Shown here in pieces: positions 8,381 through 13,640 of a stretch of 16,135 nucleotides of DNA. Both the position numbers and the translations under genes were made by a program. The DNA is from Saprospiraceae bacterium (GTDB lineage Bacteria > Bacteroidota > Bacteroidia > Chitinophagales > Saprospiraceae): contig JABWAJ010000057.1 of NCBI GenBank assembly GCA_013361075.1, forward strand, positions 1 through 16,135, in the 5' to 3' direction. The first letter of the stretch is position 1. The number at the start of each line of letters is the position of its first letter. The notes under the pieces are model-generated. The model did not search any database and had not been told where the DNA came from. It saw only the letters and a list, made by a program, of their open reading frames with translations.

Positions 8381-8413
8381 TTAGAATTTCCTATAGCCAT
8401 GGATAGAAAATCC
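8381..8413. promoter_or_regulatory. Putative operator: in-phase 11-mers upstream of the RHH-like gene
   Basis: Three consecutive 11-bp units: TTAGAATTTCC (8381-8391), TATAGCCATGG (8392-8402) and ATAGAAAATCC (8403-8413). The first is identical to a unit of the large array at 8591-8601, and the third fits the same pattern. They sit 12-44 bp before the RHH-like start codon, where an autoregulatory operator is expected. Confidence 0.5.
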
Positions 8414-8527
8414 ACGTTTACGTATTCCGCTGCAAGTTATGGGTGGTTGTTTACGCGCTGCTAAAGTGTGCGAGTTAGCCAAAATTCCTCGGCGTGGGCG
8501 CTGCTGAAGTACTGTGCAGGCTGGTCC

Positions 8528-8548
8528 ATGTTACCTGTTGGGTAACAT
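8528..8548. repeat. 8-bp inverted repeat between operator and left array
   Basis: ATGTTACC (8528-8535) and GGTAACAT (8541-8548) are perfect inverted arms around a 5-nt loop. No T-run follows on either strand, so it is more likely a binding site or structural element than a terminator. Also in this gap, GCGCTGCT(A/G)AAGT occurs at 8455-8467 and 8498-8510. Apart from these elements and the arrays, 8370-8734 shows no gene. Confidence 0.55.
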
Positions 8549-8579
8549 CGTGCGGCCAGATGGGGCGGTTCAATTTTCA

Positions 8580-8695
8580 TGTAGCTTTCCTTAGAATTTC
8601 CTGGAAGCTTCCTTAGAACTTCCTTGTGTTTTCCGTAGATTCTCCATATATGGAAGATATGAGGAAAGTCTACGGAGAAAGTGAGGATTTTTATG
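8580..8695. repeat. Left 11-bp-phased array (6 TTCC + 4 GGAA half-sites), centromere-like
   Basis: CC dinucleotides begin at 8589, 8600, 8611, 8622, 8633 and 8644. After a central inversion, GG begins at 8652, 8663, 8674 and 8685. Every step is exactly 11 bp. Units read TTAGAATTTCC, TGGAAGCTTCC, TTAGAACTTCC and so on; right-hand units in reverse complement give TCATATCTTCC and GTAGACTTTCC. The rough consensus is TTAGAATTTCC. The centre is the 12-bp palindrome TCCATATATGGA (8643-8654). An 11-bp period places all sites on nearly one face of the helix, as in R1 parC. The right-hand array at 9267-9382 has the same centre and mirrored arm lengths. Confidence 0.85.
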
Positions 8696-8734
8696 CCAAT
8701 GGCGGATAGACTGTAGATTTAGTATTTGTGGAAG

Positions 8735-9223
8735 TTAACCGAAAATCTCCCGTAGTTGAGCACTGGCCGCCGGCGGAAAAACACTCATTGCATTGTAAGC
8801 TTCAACGGAGATTTTCCACTTTTCGTTATGGACAATGATACTTTCGCGTAGCGTTCGGTAATTCCCTTCCCCTTCGTTTACAATCTGTTTTTTACTAAGG
8901 GAGGGATGGCCGCCGAAGTCTTCAAAAGCTTCCGGCAGTCCCAGGGAGGAAATTACTAAGGACGCCTCAAACAGGTCAAACTTTCGTTTTTGATTAAAGT
9001 TACTAAGGAAAAGTTTACCCTCCGGATGGAAGTAAACCAGCCATTTTTTTAAAGTCCGGACGTTTACGCCATACATCCGGACAAGTTCTTTTTTCTGAAT
9101 CCTGGATGTAAACAACGTTAACAACGCCGGAAAAATGAGAAGAGCAAGTACAACCGATATAACGGTTATACAACAGATTGTTAACCTTGTTTGCGATTCC
9201 TTACTAAGCGTATTTTTGTCCAA
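8735..9223 (-). CDS. Small HTH protein with possible N-terminal membrane segment, between the two arrays
   Basis: The 162-codon frame has no ATG at its start; the longest version opens at TTG 9223. It then carries a hydrophobic helix at about 15-38 (ICCITVISVVLALLIFPALL) and a MerR/recombinase-like HTH at about 43-62 (KKELVRMYGVNVRTLKKWL). A charged C-terminal region follows, with no recognisable domain. A shorter version from TTG 9115 (126 residues, starting FTSRIQKKEL) would be soluble and keep the HTH; starting at the only early ATG (M50) would break the HTH. So the membrane segment is uncertain. The gene sits alone between two mirror-image 11-bp-phased arrays, and its coding region carries several copies of TTACTAAG. 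It may be a DNA-binding partner or membrane anchor of that module. Confidence 0.65.
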   Translation of the reverse strand: MDKNTLSKESQTRLTICCITVISVVLALLIFPALLTLFTSRIQKKELVRMYGVNVRTLKKWLVYFHPEGKLFLSNFNQKRKFDLFEASLVISSLGLPEAFEDFGGHPSLSKKQIVNEGEGNYRTLRESIIVHNEKWKISVEAYNAMSVFPPAASAQLREIFG

Positions 9224-9241
9224 AATGTACGTTTTTGAAGG

Positions 9242-9258
9242 GACACGATTTTCGTGTC
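9242..9258. repeat. 7-bp inverted repeat upstream of the HTH gene
   Basis: GACACGA (9242-9248) and TCGTGTC (9252-9258) flank a 3-nt TTT loop, 19 bp upstream of the TTG at 9223. On the plus strand TTTATA follows, which is too weak for a confident terminator. It may affect translation of the HTH gene or bind a regulator. Confidence 0.5.
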
Positions 9259-9266
9259 TTTATACT

Positions 9267-9382
9267 AAGTTTTTTCCTTAGAGAATCCGCAGCCTTTCCT
9301 TCTGTTTTCCATATATGGAAACTTCAAGGAAAAGCTACGGAAAAATCAAGGAAGCTTCAAGGATAAAAGATGGTTACTAAGG
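9267..9382. repeat. Right 11-bp-phased array (4 TTCC + 6 GG half-sites), mirror of the left array
   Basis: CC begins at 9276, 9287, 9298 and 9309, and GG begins at 9317, 9328, 9339, 9350, 9361 and 9372, all in steps of exactly 11 bp. The centre is a perfect 16-bp palindrome, TTTCCATATATGGAAA (9306-9321). Right units in reverse complement read TTGAAGTTTCC, GTAGCTTTTCC, TTGATTTTTCC, TTGAAGCTTCC. It shares TCCATATATGGAA and CTACGGA with the left array at the same 27-bp spacing. It ends 5 bp before the stop codon of the integrase, so it fills nearly the whole gap between integrase and HTH genes. Confidence 0.85.
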
Positions 9383-9386
9383 TCGG

Positions 9387-10562
9387 TTACAATTTTTCAG
9401 AGGCTTCCTTTAGTATCGTCGTAATACTAAGCCGGGCGTAGTGATCCGTCATTTCCGACTTGGCATGGCCCATCATCTTTTGGACAATTTCCCGGCGCAC
9501 CCCTCGATTGATGGCCGACATTCCAAACGTATGGCGGGCTGCATGGAAAGTCAAATGCTTAGTAATACCCGCTGCTGCGACCACTTCTTTCAAATACACA
9601 TTCATTTTTTGATTGGAAATGCTTCTGAAGACCTTCCCTTCGCCAGGATAGTTGATGAAAGCCAGTGCCTTTGGCGGGATCACCGTGACAAAACGCTGCC
9701 CGTTTTTCTGCCTGCGGCTTTCGATGAAAATGATGTCCCCATGCTCGCTGATTTCTTTGTAATCGAGCATCACAACATCCGAATAGGCAAGCCCTGTATG
9801 GCAGGCAAACAGGAACTGTCGGAGTACATTTTCGCGTGGGGCATCAACGGTTCCGGATTCATAGAGGGCAATTAATTTTTCTACTTCATTTTGGGTGAGG
9901 GAGGGCATCTCCGATACTTCTTTTTTCAGTGGGAAGTCCTGAATAGGGTTCTCGTGGATGATTTTCGTTTTATGGGCGTGGTTCATGACGGCCTTCAGAT
10001 CGTGCAGGGTTTTGTAAACGGTGTTTACGGCATCGCCTCTTCTCCTGAGCCAGAAAGCGTAGTCGTTTACAAATTCCTCGTTAATTTCATGCAGATAAAC
10101 ATCTGGTTTATAGGCTGTAAACTTCCGGTACCGGGATGCATAGCCTTTGAACGTGACCGCAGAAACACCTTGCGAACGCAGGTGCAACATCAACTGCGCG
10201 TGCGCTGACCGGTACGTTTGCGGCTCTTCCTCCTCAAATAGTTTTGTTCTAAACGTTTCCCAGGTTAAAGTTTCACCAGTTTTTTCGGCATCCAGGACAA
10301 TTTCGCGAGCCATATTGAAAAGGTCATAAAGAGCGCCATTTATTTTTTTTGCAAGCGGGAGGCTGTGAGGTCCCTTTTCAATGATGAATTCTGGTGGAAC
10401 GCCCTTCCAGGATTCCGAGGGTACTGATTTCTTCAATGAGAGCCGATATGTTCGGCGATTTTGAATGTATTGAAGGCAAATAGGGACTTCCCCCCGGATA
10501 TTCACATCAGACTTTACTGTGACGATTTTGATAGAAGGCATGTTCCTTTTTATCCGGTTCAT
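9387..10562 (-). CDS. Tyrosine recombinase (integrase), Bacteroidota type
   Basis: Site-specific DNA recombinase of 391 residues. Layout: an N-terminal arm-binding domain (about 8-95, opening PSIKIVTVKSDVNIRGEVPI), a SAM-like core-binding domain (about 115-215) and a catalytic domain (about 220-391). Catalytic residues seen: K286 (RRQKNG), H340 and R343 (HAARHTF), H366 (MMGH) and the nucleophile Y375 (HYARLS). The first conserved arginine is replaced: HTGLAYSDV has A259 where many relatives have R, a change also known from IntDOT-like enzymes of Bacteroidota. ATG at 10562 is used; ATG at 10541 (MPSIK) is an alternative. It may integrate the element, resolve multimers of a plasmid, or both. 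The phased array begins 5 bp after its stop codon. Confidence 0.93.
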   Translation of the reverse strand: MNRIKRNMPSIKIVTVKSDVNIRGEVPICLQYIQNRRTYRLSLKKSVPSESWKGVPPEFIIEKGPHSLPLAKKINGALYDLFNMAREIVLDAEKTGETLTWETFRTKLFEEEEPQTYRSAHAQLMLHLRSQGVSAVTFKGYASRYRKFTAYKPDVYLHEINEEFVNDYAFWLRRRGDAVNTVYKTLHDLKAVMNHAHKTKIIHENPIQDFPLKKEVSEMPSLTQNEVEKLIALYESGTVDAPRENVLRQFLFACHTGLAYSDVVMLDYKEISEHGDIIFIESRRQKNGQRFVTVIPPKALAFINYPGEGKVFRSISNQKMNVYLKEVVAAAGITKHLTFHAARHTFGMSAINRGVRREIVQKMMGHAKSEMTDHYARLSITTILKEASEKL

Positions 10563-10663
10563 TTTCTATGAATTTTGGTTAAAAAATGCTATGCTGCAAA
10601 TGGTTTAAAGCAATTTGTTTTTTAAAAGTGGATAAGTGTTTTTTGAATCTCCATTTTTTAAAA

Positions 10664-10722
10664 GGGGAGGGGGTAAACGCTATTTCTCAGCCGCCTTTCC
10701 GCTCTGCCACCCCCGCCCCCTC
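10664..10722. repeat. G/C-tract inverted repeat at the edge of the origin
   Basis: GAGGGGG (10667-10673, within a GGGGAGGGGG tract) can pair with CCCCCTC (10716-10722) across a loop that itself holds ACCCCC. It stands out sharply from the A+T-rich surroundings. A related G-rich tract, GGGGAGGGGAGGGGG, lies at 11036-11050 on the other side of the box cluster, just beyond the primase gene end. Role unknown; possible structures include a hairpin or G-quadruplex-like fold. Confidence 0.5.
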
Positions 10723-10754
10723 TAATAACTGCGATTTCTTATCCACTTATCCAC

Positions 10755-10803
10755 TTTTCGATATTAAAAAACTGATTTTCAATAATTTAATTTTTAAAAT
10801 TCA
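10755..10803. other. A+T-rich stretch, candidate DNA-unwinding element
   Basis: About 49 bp almost free of G and C (runs such as ATATTAAAAA and AATAATTTAATTTTTAAAAT) between the tandem TTATCCACT pair and the inverted box at 10803. Such a stretch beside initiator boxes is typical of the melting site of an origin. Assignment rests on composition and position only. Confidence 0.5.
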
Positions 10804-10847
10804 GTGGATAAGCCCTAAAACTTAGCCACTTTCTATCCACTTTTGAA

Positions 10848-10900
10848 AAAAGTTATCCACTGATCTTATTTTTCTTTTCGACCATCAGTGGATAACTTTT
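10848..10900. repeat. 17-bp perfect inverted repeat carrying two origin boxes
   Basis: AAAAGTTATCCACTGAT (10848-10864) is the exact reverse complement of ATCAGTGGATAACTTTT (10884-10900), with a 19-bp pyrimidine-rich spacer. Each arm contains one TTATCCACTGA box. It could bind an initiator dimer or extrude as a hairpin to start single-strand or rolling replication. It is not followed by a T-run long enough for a clear terminator. Confidence 0.8.
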
Positions 10901-11053
10901 CAATCAGTGGTTTTCGCAGTGGGTACTTTAGGGGGCTTATCCACTGAAAAAGGCACATTCCTTTTTCTCTAAGCATTTGCTTTTTAGCTGCTTAAAAAAA
11001 ACAGTGGTTAAGTGATTATGAAAAAGTGATTTTTTGGGGAGGGGAGGGGGCAT

Positions 11054-13582
11054 TTAAAAAGGCAGATCCTCCACATTTTCTTTTTGTTTTTCTTTTTGAA
11101 TCCTCCAAAAGGTGATCAGGCTTTTTCCGTTACTGGGACGTTCGTCGTTAGGGGAGATCGGGTGGTAGGTTGTGTCGTATTGGCAATAAGTCCGGAGCCA
11201 GTTGGTAAAAGTTCGCTGCTTCATTGTTGCAAAATCCGGATAGCGTCCTTTGAAGTCTTCATAAAGTTCCTTTTTATCAAATTCATCACCATCTTTAAAA
11301 ACCTCCTCTTTGGACTCCATCCAGGCGACAAACTCCTGGGAGGTTTCTTCGAGCTTTTTACGTTCGTTCAGGTTCAGTGCATCGGGTTGGATGACTCCCT
11401 TTTTGAGGTAGGTAGCCACACAATCGAGCATACAGTTGTCAAATTTTTGCCAATCTTCTGTCCCCCAATCAGAAAAAAAGCGCTCTCCAAATTCCCGTGT
11501 TGGCGTCCAGTCCTGGTCATAGTATTCAGCCAGTTCAAACTCCAGGCAACGGCCTTTGGCGGAGGCGCCTTTTACTTTTATTGTCCGGTTAGAAGAAATC
11601 GCGATTTTCGCTCGCACGATGGAGGGGGATTCATTTTTGCGTTCGCGGCGGATGCCTTCCGTTATGTCGTTAAACAATTCTTCGATATTGAAATTGCGTT
11701 TTACGTCATTCAGGTGTATGAGCCGGGTATCCAAGCCAAGTTCCTGGTATTTGAAATTGCCTTTGGCGTCAAAGTCTTTGCCATTCAACTCGACATAGGT
11801 TTTGCTAATCCGTGGATCTTTATTCAGAACATAGCCCAGGGCTTTAATGAGAAGGGTTTTTCCCGACCGGCCATTGGCCTCGCCGCTTTCGTCAATCCTC
11901 GAATCTGTCAGGATCACGGCTTTTAAATCGGTTTCAAAATAAGAATGGAGGAGGTATCCCATCACCGTTTTTAGAGCTTCAAATCTGGCCGGGTCTTTAC
12001 GTTCATTTTGCCTTCCGTAATGCGGATGAGTGTCAAATTGGTTGGCAATATTTTGCATGAATTTAAACCAGGAGAACTTGTTATACTTTTCAGGAGAAAG
12101 CGGGTTGAAATTTCGTTGAATGATTTGATTCGCCCAGATACAATGGGTTAGGGTCGAATAAGGCTTCAACACTGTTCCTTTCGATGTTACTTCTACATAG
12201 CCGTTCAGGTAGTAAAAAAATGCAGCGGTTTTAGTGTGCTCGTTAAACTGAATGGGTGTATCTGCCCGCATCCGGCCTAACATGTTGGCAGAGAAATAAG
12301 TACTAAGTCCGCCGTACAACTTACTGATTAAATACTCCTTGCTGATACTATCAGGAAGTTCTCCAGGATACTCATTTATATAGTTTTCGTAAACGTCAAT
12401 AATTTCAGGCGTAGACACTTCATTTACAACGTTTTCAATAATTTTTACCGTAAAAAACTCGCCGTCTTTGTCATACCGCCGAAAGTTCAGTTTTTTCAGA
12501 AGTTCTACATGTTTATAATAGTTGATTATTACCTCTTTTTTCCCTTGATCCGTTTTTACGGAGTAGAATTGAAAAAATCCTTCTTGCTCCTCATCCGTTT
12601 CAGCCTTTAGTAATTTCACCTGTCCATTTTCGTCAGCCTGGTACATTTCCTGATGAAAATTGAATACTTTATCCTTAATAACCTGACCATGCAGGTCATA
12701 GAATTTTTGTGGGTCGCGCAGACAGAAGTAGCTAAAAATTGGCTTAACATCCTTAGTAATATTTTGAGTGTAGAAGTAAACGCCTCGGTTTTCCAGTAAA
12801 TCCGCGATAATATACGCAGCTGGGATTCCGGCCTTTTCTGCTTCGAGTAGCAAGTCATCCAGCCCTTTTCCGGGTAAACGGCTGTTTACGATATGTGAAA
12901 ATATCACCTCCACCCCGGGATGCGCCTCCAGCGCTAACGACCATATCTTTTTGGCGGCGGCGTAGAACCCTGAAGGACGTTTTGTCAGGTCTTCGCCAGC
13001 GCTCAGCGCTTTTTCTGAAATATCCCGACAATCCGCGTCCCATGAAACGATGATTCGTTCAACGCTGCACCGTTCGATTAACTTGGATACATCAGAATAC
13101 AGCTTACCTTCCGATGCGTAGTGCGAAATGGAGGAAAGGCCGACACAATCCAACCCGCAAACCTGGGCTTTGAACGCCTTAAACACGCCTTCGGTTAGAA
13201 CCAAGTCCTTTATCTTTTCACCTTTCTTGTATTTCTCTAAAAGGGTAGGAGGAAAGAAAGGAAAAGTACCCTGGCTTGCCGGCATTTGGTATTTGTTGCC
13301 TCCCCTGGGGACTTTCATGCGCTTGACCTTGTAAAATCTTGGAGCCGGATTTTTCGCATCCGTATAATAGATAATGATTTCCCCTTCTAGAGAGTAATAA
13401 AGAATCTCAATATTGCCCTCGCGGTCTTCTGAGAAAATGTCCACTTCCAACACTTTAGAGGCTGGAGGCTCCGCCTCTGGGTTTGTCAGAAGAACCCGGA
13501 TGTTTTCTGGAGTGGCGCCGATGGCGGCCATGCGCGATTGAAAATAGCTTTGTGTAATGGGAGAGAATGGCAACTGACTCAT
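11054..13582 (-). CDS. Primase-helicase-like replication protein (TOPRIM-like plus P-loop helicase)
   Basis: Predicted replication protein of 842 residues with ATG at 13582. The N-terminal part carries a TOPRIM-like signature: E131 in LTEGVFKAFKA, then GLDCVGLSS, and WDAD (D182, D184), as in plasmid and phage primase-like proteins (DUF3854 type). A middle part without clear motifs follows (about 260-530). A P-loop ATPase then has Walker A GEANGRSGKT (567-576), an acidic HLNDVKRNF segment (623-631) and an SSN sensor-like motif (AISSNRT, 661-667), resembling the helicase of DUF5906/P4-like primases. The C-terminus (about 760-830) looks like a winged helix, and the last residues are EDLPF, an SSB-tail-like motif. 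It most likely unwinds and perhaps primes DNA at the adjacent origin. The gene follows the membrane protein gene by 58 bp and is probably in the same operon. Motifs were read by eye; primer synthesis itself is not shown. Confidence 0.85.
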   Translation of the reverse strand: MSQLPFSPITQSYFQSRMAAIGATPENIRVLLTNPEAEPPASKVLEVDIFSEDREGNIEILYYSLEGEIIIYYTDAKNPAPRFYKVKRMKVPRGGNKYQMPASQGTFPFFPPTLLEKYKKGEKIKDLVLTEGVFKAFKAQVCGLDCVGLSSISHYASEGKLYSDVSKLIERCSVERIIVSWDADCRDISEKALSAGEDLTKRPSGFYAAAKKIWSLALEAHPGVEVIFSHIVNSRLPGKGLDDLLLEAEKAGIPAAYIIADLLENRGVYFYTQNITKDVKPIFSYFCLRDPQKFYDLHGQVIKDKVFNFHQEMYQADENGQVKLLKAETDEEQEGFFQFYSVKTDQGKKEVIINYYKHVELLKKLNFRRYDKDGEFFTVKIIENVVNEVSTPEIIDVYENYINEYPGELPDSISKEYLISKLYGGLSTYFSANMLGRMRADTPIQFNEHTKTAAFFYYLNGYVEVTSKGTVLKPYSTLTHCIWANQIIQRNFNPLSPEKYNKFSWFKFMQNIANQFDTHPHYGRQNERKDPARFEALKTVMGYLLHSYFETDLKAVILTDSRIDESGEANGRSGKTLLIKALGYVLNKDPRISKTYVELNGKDFDAKGNFKYQELGLDTRLIHLNDVKRNFNIEELFNDITEGIRRERKNESPSIVRAKIAISSNRTIKVKGASAKGRCLEFELAEYYDQDWTPTREFGERFFSDWGTEDWQKFDNCMLDCVATYLKKGVIQPDALNLNERKKLEETSQEFVAWMESKEEVFKDGDEFDKKELYEDFKGRYPDFATMKQRTFTNWLRTYCQYDTTYHPISPNDERPSNGKSLITFWRIQKEKQKENVEDLPF

Positions 13583-13640
13583 TGGTGAATTTTTAGTGAT
13601 TTTAAATCAATCTCTCCTGCTGTTTTTGTTATTTAGCCTT

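Larger units (their letters stand above)
8892..9382. repeat. Dispersed TTACTAAG repeats
   Basis: Exact TTACTAAG occurs in the same orientation at 8892, 8953, 9000, 9201 and 9374. Four of the five continue with G (not the one at 9201). TACTAAG also occurs at 9263 and 9425. A 9-mer like this is expected about once in hundreds of kilobases. The copies inside the HTH gene fall in different codon phases (Leu-Ser-Lys, Ser-Leu-Val, Leu-Ser-Asn), so protein repetition does not explain them. The copy at 9374-9382 lies in the outermost unit of the right array. Single inverted copies occur at 9558 and 12751. Confidence 0.6.
10627..11011. other. Putative replication origin with seven TTATCCACT boxes
   Basis: The 9-mer TTATCCACT, one base from the DnaA box TTATCCACA, occurs exactly seven times: plus strand at 10739, 10747, 10853 and 10937; minus strand at 10627-10635, 10803-10811 and 10887-10895. 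The two at 10739 and 10747 are in tandem. Four copies extend to TTATCCACTGA. Variants are CTATCCAC (10833), TTAGCCAC (10822) and an inverted TTAACCAC (11004-11011). All nine bases are the same in each copy, with T rather than A at the end, so they could be iterons of the element's own initiator or variant DnaA boxes. The cluster lies between the integrase start and the primase-helicase gene, with no credible gene in 10563-11053. Confidence 0.75.

Noticed and set aside
8646..8655. CCATATATGG as a CArG (SRF/MADS) box
   Set aside because: The match to a eukaryotic motif is coincidental; in this bacterial context it is the centre of the phased inverted array.
8580..9382. CRISPR array
   Set aside because: The period is 11 bp with short degenerate units and a central inversion; there are no 25-35 bp repeats with unique spacers and no cas genes.
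8580..9382. Integron gene cassette with attC sites around the HTH gene
   Set aside because: The flanking sites lack the attC core triplets and paired R/L boxes, and the recombinase lacks a visible IntI-specific insertion; phased binding sites explain the pattern better.
10586..10825. A 79-codon plus-strand open frame across the origin-like region
   Set aside because: It runs through the TTATCCACT boxes, the G/C tract and the A+T-rich stretch; its composition follows the DNA features and not a protein.
11084..11926. A 280-codon plus-strand open frame
   Set aside because: It lies opposite the conserved helicase part of the primase-helicase gene and reads as low-complexity Phe/Val-rich sequence, typical of an antisense shadow.
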